Positions 27,288-36,590 of a stretch of 64,000 nucleotides of DNA are shown here, in pieces. How positions within the stretch are numbered: position 1 is the first letter of the stretch; each line of letters starts with the position of its first letter. Origin of the DNA: Streptomyces mirabilis (GTDB lineage: Bacteria; Actinomycetota; Actinomycetes; Streptomycetales; Streptomycetaceae); NCBI RefSeq assembly GCF_039503195.1, contig NZ_JBCJKP010000001.1, forward strand, positions 2,170,001 to 2,234,000. Direction: 5' to 3'. Under the pieces are notes generated by a model. It ran no database searches. It was not told where the DNA came from and worked only from the letters and a program-made list of their open reading frames with translations. A program made the translations under genes and the position numbers.

Positions 27288-28145
27288 TCATGCCGCGTCC
27301 GGCCGTTCCGCCACCGACAGGGCGGCCAGCGCGGACGCCACGGCGTGCGAGGCGCTGAGGTCGAGCCGGGCGCTGGTGCCGCGCGCCCGGTGTCGCACCT
27401 CGGCGGCGGCCAGGGTGAGCAGTTGCGGCAGCAGGTCGGTGCACCGCCGTGCCACCCACCCCGTCCCCGCGGTGGCCAGCCACCACAGGCTGGCCGACCG
27501 GGTGGGCGCGGGGAACTCGGGCTCGGCCGAGGGCGTGACCCCGGTGGCGACGCCCTCCTGTTCGAGCAGCGCGTGGAAGCGCAGGGCGAGTTGCCGGTGC
27601 CCCCGCTCCCCCGGGTGCAGCCGGTCCGCGCTCCACATCGCGCGGTCCGTGAGCCAGGCGCCCTCCGCCGCGTGCAGATGCACGGCTCCATGGCGCTCGG
27701 ACAGGGCGTGCACGACCGTGTTGACGGCCCGCTGCCGCCGGGCAAGGGGCCTGGCCAGCACCCCCGGCAGCCCGAGCATCGCGCCGGGATCCGGCAGGCA
27801 TGCGGTCAGCAGGACGGCGCCCTGGGCCCGGAACGCCGCGTACACCTGGTCGAGCCGCGCGGCCACGGCGTGGATGTCGAAGGTGCAGCGAAGGGTGTCG
27901 TTCACACCGATCACGACGGACACCACGTCCGGACCCAGGGCCAGTGCCGCCGGGGTCTGCCGTTCCAGGACATCGCGCGTCTGGGCCCCGCTCACCGCGA
28001 GGTTGGTGAACTCCACGGACGTGTCCGGGCCGTCGGACAGCCCGTCGACGAGCAGCGCGGCCCAGCCCCGCCAGCCCTCGCCGACGGGGTCGCCCACGCC
28101 CTCGGTCAGCGAGTCCCCGAGGGCGACGAACCGAAGGGGTCTCAT
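27288..28145 (-). CDS. SGNH/GDSL-family hydrolase
   Basis: A 285-aa protein of the GDSL esterase family. Block I is FVALGDSLTEG with the catalytic Ser near residue 11, block III reads VIGVNDT and the C-terminal block is DRLHPGERGH with the catalytic Asp and His. It has no signal peptide, so it acts in the cytoplasm. It is the last of three genes joined by 4-bp ATGA overlaps behind two glycosyltransferases, suggesting it removes an acyl group from, or edits, their product. Confidence 0.88.
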   Translation of the reverse strand: MRPLRFVALGDSLTEGVGDPVGEGWRGWAALLVDGLSDGPDTSVEFTNLAVSGAQTRDVLERQTPAALALGPDVVSVVIGVNDTLRCTFDIHAVAARLDQVYAAFRAQGAVLLTACLPDPGAMLGLPGVLARPLARRQRAVNTVVHALSERHGAVHLHAAEGAWLTDRAMWSADRLHPGERGHRQLALRFHALLEQEGVATGVTPSAEPEFPAPTRSASLWWLATAGTGWVARRCTDLLPQLLTLAAAEVRHRARGTSARLDLSASHAVASALAALSVAERPDAA

Positions 28146-29296
28146 CCGACGCCCTCCTGGAGGCAGGGCCGGGACTCGACCACCGCGTCGTGCGCGGCGA
28201 GGAACGCCTCCACTGCGGTGTCCCAGCCGAAACACTCCGCACGCGCGCGTGCGGCTTCCCTGCGCGCGGCCTCGGGACGACCCAGGAGCAGGCGTATCGC
28301 GTCAGCGAAGGAGTCCCCGCTGTCCGCGGCGGTGGCTCCGGCGGACCCGACCACCTCCGGCAGCGCCGACACCGCGCTGGCCACCACCGGCGTACCGCAG
28401 GCCATCGCCTCCAGGGCGGCCAGCCCGAACGTCTCGGCGGGCCCCGGAGCCATGCACACGTCGGCGGAGGCCTGCAACGCGCCGAGCAGCGCGCGGTCGG
28501 CGACATGCCCGAGAAAGGTGACGGGCAGCCGCCGCTCCCGGGCCCGCTGTTCGAGCCGGGCCCGCAGCGGCCCGTCCCCGGCGACGACGAGCACGGCACG
28601 CTCCCCGCGCCGCAGCAGCGCCTCCAGCGCGTCGAGAGCCGTACCGGGCCGCTTCTCGACGGACAGCCGGGAACACATCACGAGCAGCGCCTCGTCGGCG
28701 CGCGCGTACCGCTCGCGCACCTCGCGATCGCGCAGCCCGGGGTGTCGGCCGACCAGGTCGACGCCCAGCGGGGCCCGTACGACGTTGCGGGCCCCGATGC
28801 GGACGAACTCGCGCTCCGCGAACTCCGTGGTGCACACGACCCGCGCGTAGGTGTGCGCCGTACGGATGTTGAGGGCGTCGGCGGCCCGGCGGGCCATTCC
28901 CTCGGAGAGCCCCCAGGTCCGCAGCACGCCGTCGGCGGTCTCGTGGGAGACCATCACCGCGGGCACCCGGGCGCGCCGCGCCCAGACCCCGGTCCAGCGC
29001 AGGGTGGTCCGGTCGGAGACTTCGAGGCGGTCGGGCGCGAGCGACTCCAGGAGGCGGGCGACCCGCCGCTTGTCCGTGAGGACGCGATAGCCGCCGGTTC
29101 CGGGCAGCAGCGGACCGGGCAGCGTGATGACCCGCCCCTGCTCCGTCTCGCGGTCGGTGGCACGCTCGCCGGGGACGACGAGCACGGGCTCGTGTCCGGC
29201 GGCCAGGTAGCCGCTGCCGAGCTCCCGCAGGGCGGTGCGCAGACCGCCCGACGCGGGGGCGACGAAGTTGGCCAGCCGTACGATGCGCAGGCTCAT
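28142..29296 (-). CDS. GT4-family glycosyltransferase
   Basis: A 384-aa GT-B fold glycosyltransferase. The N-terminal GGLRTALRELG loop and the C-terminal sugar-nucleotide site ETFGLAALEAMACGTPVVAS (EX7E motif) identify family GT4; VMCSRLSVEKRP marks the domain boundary. It has no membrane segment. Donor and acceptor cannot be told from sequence, though its neighbour resembles mannosyltransferases. It overlaps both neighbours by 4 bp. Confidence 0.9.
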   Translation of the reverse strand: MSLRIVRLANFVAPASGGLRTALRELGSGYLAAGHEPVLVVPGERATDRETEQGRVITLPGPLLPGTGGYRVLTDKRRVARLLESLAPDRLEVSDRTTLRWTGVWARRARVPAVMVSHETADGVLRTWGLSEGMARRAADALNIRTAHTYARVVCTTEFAEREFVRIGARNVVRAPLGVDLVGRHPGLRDREVRERYARADEALLVMCSRLSVEKRPGTALDALEALLRRGERAVLVVAGDGPLRARLEQRARERRLPVTFLGHVADRALLGALQASADVCMAPGPAETFGLAALEAMACGTPVVASAVSALPEVVGSAGATAADSGDSFADAIRLLLGRPEAARREAARARAECFGWDTAVEAFLAAHDAVVESRPCLQEGVG

Positions 29297-30417
29297 GCCG
29301 CCACCACCGTCCGCGCGGTGAGCACGTCGGCGTAGTGGTCGATGAGCTGGTCGCCGACGGCCGCCCAGGTGCGGCCCTCGACGGTGGCCCGCCCGGCGGC
29401 GCCGTAGGCCGCTCGCAGCGCCGGATCGGCGGCCAGCGCCCCCACCGCGTCGCGCACGGCGGCCTCGTCGCGGGGCGGCACCAGCAGCCCCGTACGGCCG
29501 TGTGCGACGAGGTCGAGCGGTCCGCCCGCGGCGGGTGCGACGACCGGTACGCCGCTGGCCATGGCCTCCTGGACGGTCTGACAGAAGGTCTCGAAGGGAC
29601 CGGTGTGCGCGAAGACATCCAGGGAGGCGAAGATCCGGGCGAGTTCGTCGCCGGTGCGACGCCCGAGGAAGACGGCGCCGGGAAGCGCCTCGCGCAGGCT
29701 CGTCTCGCTGGGCCCGTCGCCCACGATCACGACGCGTACGCCTTCCAGACCGCAGGCTCCGGCGAGCAGTTCGACCTGCTTCTCGGGGGCGAGCCGGCCG
29801 ACGTAGCCGACGATCAGCTCACCGTTCGGCGCCAGTTCGCGCCTGAGTGCCTCGTCCCGGTACTCGGGGCGGAAGCGGACGGTGTCCACACCGCGCGGCC
29901 ACAGCCGCACCCGGGGCACACCGTGTGCCTCCAGGTCGTGCAGGGCCGCGCTGGACGGGGCGAGCGTCCGGTCGGCGGCGGCGTGGACGGAGCGGATGCG
30001 CCGCCAGGCGGTGGCTTCGCCCGCGCCCACGTACGTACGGGCGTAACCGGCGAGGTCGGTCTGGTAGACGGCGACGGCGGGGACGCCGAGCCGGGCGGCG
30101 GCCGCCATGCCGCGGACGCCGAGGATGAAGGGACTGGCCAGGTGGACGATGTCGGCGCGGTGTTCGGTGATCGCAGCGGCGACGCGTCGGCTGGGGAGAG
30201 CGACGCGGACCTGGGGGTAGCCGGGGAGCGGTAGGGAGGGGACACGGACGACGGGGCACGGCGCGAGGGCGTCGGGCCCGTGCCCGGCCGCGGTGGCCGG
30301 GGCGACGACGAGGGGAGCGTGACCGCGATCGACGAGGTGCCGGGCGGTCTGGAGCGCGCAGTGGGCCACGCCGTTCACATCGGGGGGAAAGGATTCGGTC
30401 ACGATGACGACACGCAT
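29293..30417 (-). CDS. GT4-family glycosyltransferase, possibly a mannosyltransferase
   Basis: A 374-aa GT-B enzyme. FPPDVNGVA near residue 10, the helix YVGRLAPEKQVELL and ETFCQTVQEAMASGVPVVAP (EX7E motif) are clear GT4 marks. The pattern TESFPPDVNGV and FARTYVGAGEATAW-like segment resemble GDP-mannose-dependent transferases such as MgtA/PimB types of actinobacteria. It is the first gene of the GT4-GT4-SGNH operon, which may build and trim a mannosylated lipid or glycan. Confidence 0.88.
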   Translation of the reverse strand: MRVVIVTESFPPDVNGVAHCALQTARHLVDRGHAPLVVAPATAAGHGPDALAPCPVVRVPSLPLPGYPQVRVALPSRRVAAAITEHRADIVHLASPFILGVRGMAAAARLGVPAVAVYQTDLAGYARTYVGAGEATAWRRIRSVHAAADRTLAPSSAALHDLEAHGVPRVRLWPRGVDTVRFRPEYRDEALRRELAPNGELIVGYVGRLAPEKQVELLAGACGLEGVRVVIVGDGPSETSLREALPGAVFLGRRTGDELARIFASLDVFAHTGPFETFCQTVQEAMASGVPVVAPAAGGPLDLVAHGRTGLLVPPRDEAAVRDAVGALAADPALRAAYGAAGRATVEGRTWAAVGDQLIDHYADVLTARTVVAA

Positions 30418-30556
30418 ACCCGTGTTGTCGCCGTGCTGGACGTGGCCGCGTCAACGTCGATCTTTCCTGCCGGGGAACGCCCCGTGAGCGTTGTACTGCA
30501 CGCTTTTCCAGGTCAGCCCGCGGCCACGCCCTCCTGACCCGCGAGTCACTTCGTGT

Positions 30557-31975
30557 TCACACGGCGGGTGCGTCGGGCCCGATCCGGCTGCGTACGGCTG
30601 TCTGTACTTCCGCTTCCTCGGCCGGATCCGACGCCAGCCGCCGCAACTGATCGACGACGCGCGCGTCACCTGTTTCGGCGTGTCGAGCGGCCACCTCGCG
30701 GGTCGACTCCTCGCAGTCCCACAGGCACTCGACGGCGAAGCCGGCGGGGAAGGAGGGGTCGGTGGCGGCGAGGGCGCGGGCGGCTCGCCCGCGCAGATGG
30801 GACGACGCCGTCTCCCGGTAGACATGGCGCAGTACGGGTGCGGCGCAGACGATGCCGAGGCGTCCGGCTCCGTCGACGAGGGTCCAGAGTGTGGGTGCGT
30901 CGGGGCCTTCGCCGCGTACGGCCTCGCGCAGGGCGCCCAGCACCAGTTCGCTGTCCTTGGTGCCGCCCCGGCAGGCGAGCATCCGTCCCGCGGCGGCGCC
31001 GAGGGCGTCGGGCCGCTCGGCCCACCGTCGCGCCCGCTCGACGGCGGCGACACTGCGCATACGTTCGAACGCGTCGACGGCGGCCTCCCCGACGGCCGCC
31101 GTGCCACCGGTCGCGGCGACCTCGATCAGGTCGAGAGCGTCCGGATCGTTGCTGTCGGCGAGGTAGCGCAGGGCGGTACAGCGCGCTCCGTCGCCGCCGT
31201 CCCGGGCGGCCTGGAGAATCTCTGGCCGGTCCTCGGGTCCCGCGACGGCCGTGAGGCAGCGCGCGGCCGGCACATGGAGTGCGGCTCCGCGGTCGAGACC
31301 CTGCTGGGCCCACTCGAACACGGCCCGCACGCTCCACCCCGGACGTGGTCCGGTGGGGCGCAGTTGCCGTTGCCATCGGTCGAAGGAGCCCTGTTCCTGG
31401 GCGGCCCGCACACGCGTGGCGATGGATTCGCGGGAGTCGTCCGCCCACAGCCGCCAGGGCCGGGGCTCGAAGGCGTCGCGCACCTGGGCGACGAGTGCGG
31501 CCTCGCCCTCCGGATCGGCCGGGAAGCGGGCGAGGACGGGCACGGCCAGGGCGCGCAGTCCCGCGTCGTCGTCGCGCAGGGCCAGCTCGTCCAGGGCCCA
31601 GGCCCAGTTGGTGCCCGAGGCGGCGTACCTGCGCAGCAGTTCCAGGGCGTCCCGCCTGCCGTACGAGGCGAGGTGGCCGAGGACCGCGAGGGCGAGCCCC
31701 GTGCGTGACTCGCAGTCGTCGAGGATGTCCTCGGCGTCGAAGAGGTGCCGCTCGATCTCGTCGAGCTCACCGCTCAGATCGAGGTAGAGACGGGCGTAGT
31801 ACAGGGAGCGGTTCTCCACCTGCCAGTCGTGGCGGGGATCGCGCAGCACACAGTGGTTCAGTGCCGCGAGCGCTTCGGCTCGCGGTGCGGTGAGCGCGTG
31901 CAGCGTGCCGTCGCCGCGGCCCCTCTGAAGCAGGCCGAGCAGCGTACCGCTGGGCGCTATGACCGGATCGAACAT
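30557..31975 (-). CDS. HEAT-repeat protein
   Basis: A 472-aa soluble protein built of repeated helical pairs, such as GDGARCTALRYLADSNDPDALDLI-like units and RGRAARALAATDP near the C-terminus. HEAT-repeat proteins serve as scaffolds; no catalytic motif is visible. The ATG at 31975 (MFDPVIAPS) is chosen over one 15 bases upstream. It is probably a single-gene unit, 139 bp from the glycosyltransferase operon downstream. Confidence 0.75.
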   Translation of the reverse strand: MFDPVIAPSGTLLGLLQRGRGDGTLHALTAPRAEALAALNHCVLRDPRHDWQVENRSLYYARLYLDLSGELDEIERHLFDAEDILDDCESRTGLALAVLGHLASYGRRDALELLRRYAASGTNWAWALDELALRDDDAGLRALAVPVLARFPADPEGEAALVAQVRDAFEPRPWRLWADDSRESIATRVRAAQEQGSFDRWQRQLRPTGPRPGWSVRAVFEWAQQGLDRGAALHVPAARCLTAVAGPEDRPEILQAARDGGDGARCTALRYLADSNDPDALDLIEVAATGGTAAVGEAAVDAFERMRSVAAVERARRWAERPDALGAAAGRMLACRGGTKDSELVLGALREAVRGEGPDAPTLWTLVDGAGRLGIVCAAPVLRHVYRETASSHLRGRAARALAATDPSFPAGFAVECLWDCEESTREVAARHAETGDARVVDQLRRLASDPAEEAEVQTAVRSRIGPDAPAV

Positions 31976-32275
31976 GGGAAACAGCCTCACATCAAGCGTC
32001 GACGCAACCGGGATCCTGCATTACCTGGCCGCGTGACAACACGTCGGAGCGCCCGCCGTTTCTTGCTTGCTGTAGACCATCTTCCTCTGCCTCTCGTCGG
32101 TGGCCCATACGGGCCGCGTCACGGCCCGCGCGGTGCGGCAACACCTGCCCAGCCATCGCGTCCGTGAATCACGACGTCATGATGACTCGGCAGTTCTTCT
32201 TGCCGCGACCGTATTTCCGGCGGCCCCGTACCGCCTCCCCCGTTTTCGGTGTTGTACCTGGTCAGCGCGGACGGA
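31976..32275. other. Intergenic region upstream of the HEAT-repeat gene
   Basis: This 300-bp gap between two minus-strand genes should hold the promoter of the HEAT-repeat gene. I see no clear promoter, inverted repeat, RNA gene or plausible coding sequence in it. Confidence 0.4.
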
Positions 32276-32668
32276 TCAGCGCACGCCGAACAATTCGAGT
32301 AGTTCCGTCTTGCCGAACATCCGGGCGGTGTCGACGGCCGAGGGGGTGCCCGCGGCCGGGTCGGCGCCGCCGTCCAGAAGCACGCGGATGACCGCCGCCT
32401 CGCCCTTGAAGACGGCCCCCGCGAGGGGGGTCTGGCCGCGGTCGTTGATGCGGTCGGCCTCGGCGCCGCGCTCCAGCAGGGCGCGCACCGCCTCGGCGTG
32501 GCCGTGGTAGGCGGCGAGCATCACCAGCGAGTCACCGCGGTCGTTGGTGAGGTTGGCCGGAACACCCGCGTCGACGTACGCCACGAGCGCCTCGGTCTCC
32601 CCTCGGCGCGCCAGATCGAAGATCTTGGTCGCCAGCTCCACGACCTCGGGGTCGGGGGCTTCACTCAT
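32276..32668 (-). CDS. Ankyrin-repeat protein
   Basis: A 130-aa cytoplasmic protein with about three ankyrin repeats: NDRGDSLVMLAAYHGHAEAV, NDRGQTPLAGAVFKGEAAVI and a shorter third unit ending in ELLELFGVR. Ankyrin repeats bind proteins; the partner is unknown. ATG at 32668 follows GAGAGGTGG. It stands alone, divergent from the next genes. Confidence 0.88.
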   Translation of the reverse strand: MSEAPDPEVVELATKIFDLARRGETEALVAYVDAGVPANLTNDRGDSLVMLAAYHGHAEAVRALLERGAEADRINDRGQTPLAGAVFKGEAAVIRVLLDGGADPAAGTPSAVDTARMFGKTELLELFGVR

Positions 32669-33028
32669 CGGCCGGACCACCTCTCACAAGGACAACGACA
32701 GCTACGTCATGGGGGACTGCGGGAGCGTACGACAGCGGATGGGCTGTCATGCGCAGGTCCGTACGACAGCGAAGTGTGCGGCCGTACGGGTGATTCGCCA
32801 GCGTACTGGCTCCGGCGGCACATGACCGGCGCCCACCGAGGCAAAGATCACCACAAGCCGCCCAAGAGCCGACAGGCGGCAACAGACCTGTGCAGGGGGC
32901 CCGGAACGACTCCCCCGACTGGATGAAATCAGCCGAATTTCACTCAGTTGCACCTTTTATCGTATGGATACATCCTGTGATCCTGGAAGTACTCATGGTG
33001 ACTGTCCCCACGAACCAGGAGAGCACAA
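32669..33028. other. Divergent intergenic region with short repeats and an AT-rich patch
   Basis: This 360-bp gap has two exact copies of CGTACGACAGCG (32726-32737 and 32760-32771), 34 bp apart. Near 32920-32985 it becomes unusually AT-rich for this genome, a probable promoter of the small membrane protein, but I could not fix -10 and -35 boxes. Confidence 0.5.
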
Positions 33029-33223
33029 ATGATTCTGTCCATCTCAGGCGTCGTCCTGCTCGGCATCATCGTCTTCCTCTTCTTCCGCAAGGACGGGCTC
33101 AAGGCGTCGCATGCCATGGTGTCCTCGCTCTTCGGTTTCTACCTCGCCAGCACGGCCATCGCGCCGAGCATCAAGGCAGGCGGGGAGAGCCTGGCGAGCC
33201 TCCTCGGCGGGATCAAGTTCTGA
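33029..33223 (+). CDS. Small membrane protein of unknown function
   Basis: A 64-aa protein with one clear membrane segment at residues 5-20 (SGVVLLGIIVFLFF) and a second hydrophobic stretch (SSLFGFYLASTAIAPS) about 32-48. The ATG at 33029 is preceded by AGGAG. It lies 37 bp upstream of an FtsK-like ATPase gene and is probably co-transcribed. The pairing of a tiny membrane protein with an FtsK-like ATPase recalls the Spd/Tra genes of Streptomyces plasmids, but I cannot show homology. Confidence 0.75.
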   Translation: MILSISGVVLLGIIVFLFFRKDGLKASHAMVSSLFGFYLASTAIAPSIKAGGESLASLLGGIKF

Positions 33224-33260
33224 CGTCCCTGCCCATCGCACGCACCTTCAGGAGACAGCA

Positions 33261-34819
33261 GTGGCCCGGCGCCCTCTCCCCCGCATCCTCAGCAACGGCA
33301 GCGCACAGATCGCCCGAAGCCGGGAGCTGGCCCGAACGGCGGCCGACAGCGCCACCGACGTCCTCCATCCACTGATCACGGTCACCCGTGGACTGCGTCG
33401 GCTGGCAGCCGCCGGCGGACGCAAGTGGGCCGCCACCCCCAAGGACCGGCGCGGGCCGCTGCTGTTCCTGGTGGCCTCGGTGATCCTGGTCGTGGCGCTG
33501 GTGCCGTACGGACCGCTGCTCGCCGCCATCACCCTGATGGCGGCGGCAGCATGGACGGGCCGTCAGCAGGCCTCGTCGGAGCCCACGGGCCCCGACGAGG
33601 CGCAGATCCAACGACTCCAGTCGTTGTACGACGCCCTCGTCCCGTACTTCTCCGTGGCCGAGGATCCGGCCCCCCTGTACGCCCACGGCGGCGACTGGGA
33701 GAAGGCCTTCCCCACGCACGACTTCGACGACGACGGGCGCGTGTCCCGGCTGCTCATCCGCTACCCGGCGTACTTCACGGACGGCGAGGCGGAGTCCCGG
33801 GCCCGGATCGAGCAGCTTCTGCACGCCAAGTCGGGCCGCGGTCGCGAGTACCACTTCGACTGGGACGAGGAGGGCAACGAGCTCACCATCACGGTCCTCC
33901 CGCCGCTTCCCACCGACATCGCCGCCCAGCGATTCGTCACCTCACCCGGCGAGACGGTCCTCGGCTTCACCGACCCGGCCGACGTCCAGCGCACCCTCCC
34001 CCTCACCTACGGGGAGGAACAGCGAGACGTCCCCCGGTCGTCTGGCGCACCGGCATCCGCTCCACCGAGCCGCACCTGCTGATCGCCGGCCATCCCGGCA
34101 GCGGCACGACCACACTCGTGCGCTCCATCGCGCTCCAGGCCCTTCAGTACGGCGATGTCGTCATCGTCGAGGGCGGTGGCACCGGCGAGTACGCGTGCCT
34201 GACCGGCCGGGCCGGCGTCCTCGCCGTCGAGTCCGGCCTCGCCGGGGCGCTCGCGAGTCTGGAGTGGGCCGCGAACGAGACGGAACGGCGGCTGATCTCC
34301 GCCAACCGTGCGCGGCAGGCGGGGCACCCCGCCCCCGACGACACCAAGAACCCCCTGTGGATCCTGCTCGACCGGCCGAGCGCGCTCGGACACTTCGCCG
34401 CCGCCGACGGCCGCAACGATCCCCAGGCACTCCTGCAGGTCCCACTCCGGCACGGGCGCGCGGCGGGCGTCACGGTCGTCATCGCCGAGCAGTTCGAGGA
34501 CCTCGAGGCGCTCAGCGAGGCCGTGCAGCAGCACACCCGCGCGCGCGTGGTCCTCGGTCCGGCCTCTCCGGTCCAGCTGGAAGCCGTCCTCGGCGCGCCG
34601 CCGCACACCACTCCTACGCGGGAGGTGCCGCCCGGCCGCGGGTACGCCCGGCTGGGCGCGGGTCCCGTCCTGCGCCTCCAGGTTCCGGCCACGCCGGACC
34701 CCTACGACGACGCCACCAGCGAGACCCATCGACGCGCCGTCCTCGACCTGCTGCCGGAACGCACGACTCCGGCAGAGGCGGAGCCGATCCCCGCGGAGGC
34801 CGCGGTGGCGGAGGGCTGA
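33261..34819 (+). pseudogene. FtsK/SpoIIIE-like ATPase gene with a one-base frameshift
   Basis: The N-terminal part (33261 to about 34030) has one or two membrane segments (LLFLVASVILVVALVPYGPLLAAI) and a soluble linker domain. The C-terminal part, in another frame to 34819, has a P-loop GHPGSGTTTL and Walker B-like PLWILLDRP, as in FtsK/TraB-like DNA pumps. Adding one C to the run CCCCC at 34031-34035 restores one 519-codon frame (DVPPVVWRTG). So this is either a recent pseudogene or a base-calling error. Start GTG at 33261 follows AGGAG. About 520 aa is shorter than chromosomal FtsK. Confidence 0.8.
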
Positions 34820-34839
34820 GCGGGCTCCTGGTCGTGGAG

Positions 34840-34929
34840 TTCGGCCGCGGGTGAGTGGGGGCTGGTCGCGCAGTTCCCCGCGCCCCTGGGCGGGGGCTGC
34901 TCCCTCGGCCCCCACCGCCCCGCGGCCGA
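34840..34929. repeat. Dispersed Streptomyces-type repeat within a long inverted repeat
   Basis: Outer arms of 21 bases (about 34840-34860 and 34909-34929) pair with three mismatches. Inside, on the minus strand, is the string GGGGAACTGCGCGACCAGCC, which recurs at 40155-40206 and, from memory, many times in Streptomyces intergenic DNA. It lies between convergent genes and could act as a terminator. Confidence 0.75.
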
Positions 34930-34955
34930 CGAACCCACCCGGGGCCGGTCGGCTG

Positions 34956-36455
34956 CTAGGCCACGAACGTGCGGGGCGCTTCGTTGCCCCCGGTCGCGCC
35001 CGTTCTCACCAGGTGCGCCGCCGCGGCCAACCGGACCGCCGCCTCCTCGGCCACCGCACCCCCCACGGTGAACGGCAGCCGCACATACCCCTCGAAGGCG
35101 CCGTCGACCCCGAACCGCGGCCCGGAGGGCACCCGTACCCCCACCCGTTCGCCCGCCTCGGCGATCCGCGAGCCGGACAGTCCGCCGGTGCGCACCCACA
35201 GCGTCAGCCCGCCCCGCGGCACAGTGAACTCCCAGTCGGGCAGCGCACGGCGCACGGCGACGACGAGCGCGTCCCGGTTCTCCCGGGCCTGCGCACGCCG
35301 GATCTCCACGGCCCGCTCCCATCCCCCGGTGCTGAAGAGCCAGTTCACGGCCAGTTGCTCCAGCACGGGCGTTCCGAGGTCGGCGTACGCGCGCGCGGAG
35401 ACGAGACTGCGGATGACATCGGGGGCCGCACGGACCCAGCCGATCCGCATCCCCGCCCAGAACGCCTTGCTGGCCGACCCCACGGTGATGACCGTGGACC
35501 CGGAGGGGTCGAAGCCGCACACGGGCCGGGGCATCGACAGCCCCTCCTCCAAATACAGCTCGCTCATCGTCTCGTCGACCACCAGTACGGTCCCCGCCGA
35601 CCGCGCCGCGTCCACCAGGCGGCGCCGCTGGTCCTCGTCCGCGAGGGCTCCCGTCGGGTTGTGGAAGTCGGCGACGACGTACGCGAGGCGGGGCGCTGCG
35701 TCGCGCAGGACCTGGCGCCAACGCTCCACGTCCCAGCCGGCGAGCCCCTCGGCCATGGCGACGGGGACGAGCCGGGCGCCCGCCACCCGCATCAGCTGGA
35801 GGATGTTGGCGTAGGAGGGGGACTCGACGGCGATGCGTTCACCGCGCCCGGCGAAGAGATGACAGATGGCGTCGATCGCGCCCATCGCGCCGGTCGTCAC
35901 CATGATCTGCTCGGGCATGGTCGGAATGCCGCGCGCGGTGTACCCCTCGGCGATCATCGCGCGCAGCGCGGGCAGCCCCGCCGGATAGTCGCCGTGCGTG
36001 TGCGCGTACGGTGGCAGCTCCTCCAGGGCGCCCTGCACGGCACGGGTGAGCCAGGGCTCCGGCGCGGGGAGTGACGCGCAGCCCAGGTCGATCATGGAAC
36101 CGAGGGCCTCGGGCGGCAGCGGTTCGAGGCCGCGCGCGGGCAGCGGGTTCCCGGCGGGGACGGCGGTCCAACTGCCCGCTCCCCTGCGGGACTCCAGGAA
36201 CCCTTCGCCGCGCAGCGCCTCGTAGGCCGCCGCGACCGTCGTACGGCTGACGGAGAGGGACAGCGCGAGCTCCCGCTCGGCGGGCAGCCGCGCGGCGACC
36301 GGAACCCGGCCTTCGAGGACGAGCAGCCGGATGCCGTCGGCGAGCGCGCGATAGGCGGGCGGGCGGCGGGTGCCGGGCCCCGCGGGGCGCTCCTGCTGGG
36401 AGTTGAGCAGCCGGGCGAGCTGCGCGGCCCCCATCGCCGAAGTCCACTGCGTCAT
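34956..36455 (-). CDS. yczR: MocR/GntR-type PLP-dependent regulator (YczR-like)
   Basis: A 499-aa fusion of an N-terminal GntR winged helix (YRALADGIRLLVLEG, LPAERELALSLSVSRTTVAAAY, about 37-90) and a class I aminotransferase-like domain. The PLP lysine is in TVGSASKAFWAGMRIGW; DFHNPTG and VVDETMSELY are other cofactor contacts. MocR proteins are regulators that sense a compound through PLP. It is divergent from yczE, the pairing known for YczR, and probably controls it. ATG at 36455 (MTQWTSAMG) is chosen over upstream starts. A divergent gap with 10-bp phased repeats separates the two. Confidence 0.88.
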   Translation of the reverse strand: MTQWTSAMGAAQLARLLNSQQERPAGPGTRRPPAYRALADGIRLLVLEGRVPVAARLPAERELALSLSVSRTTVAAAYEALRGEGFLESRRGAGSWTAVPAGNPLPARGLEPLPPEALGSMIDLGCASLPAPEPWLTRAVQGALEELPPYAHTHGDYPAGLPALRAMIAEGYTARGIPTMPEQIMVTTGAMGAIDAICHLFAGRGERIAVESPSYANILQLMRVAGARLVPVAMAEGLAGWDVERWRQVLRDAAPRLAYVVADFHNPTGALADEDQRRRLVDAARSAGTVLVVDETMSELYLEEGLSMPRPVCGFDPSGSTVITVGSASKAFWAGMRIGWVRAAPDVIRSLVSARAYADLGTPVLEQLAVNWLFSTGGWERAVEIRRAQARENRDALVVAVRRALPDWEFTVPRGGLTLWVRTGGLSGSRIAEAGERVGVRVPSGPRFGVDGAFEGYVRLPFTVGGAVAEEAAVRLAAAAHLVRTGATGGNEAPRTFVA

Positions 36456-36534
36456 GATTCCCAGTCCACCTTCCTCGGATTGGCCTTGGATGGCGCCTTC
36501 CTTCAAGCCACAGAATGTCACGAGCCAGGCCACC

Positions 36535-36575
36535 ATCACCACCGCGGTTCATCACGGACCATCACGGGTCATCAC
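36535..36575. promoter_or_regulatory. Phased ATCAC repeats in the yczR-yczE divergent promoter region
   Basis: ATCAC occurs at 36535, 36551, 36561 and 36571; the last three are exactly 10 bp apart, one helical turn. MocR regulators often bind direct repeats between themselves and their target, so this is a candidate operator. Its edge is 15 bp upstream of the yczE start. Confidence 0.45.
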
Positions 36576-36590
36576 CACAGGGGGTACCTC

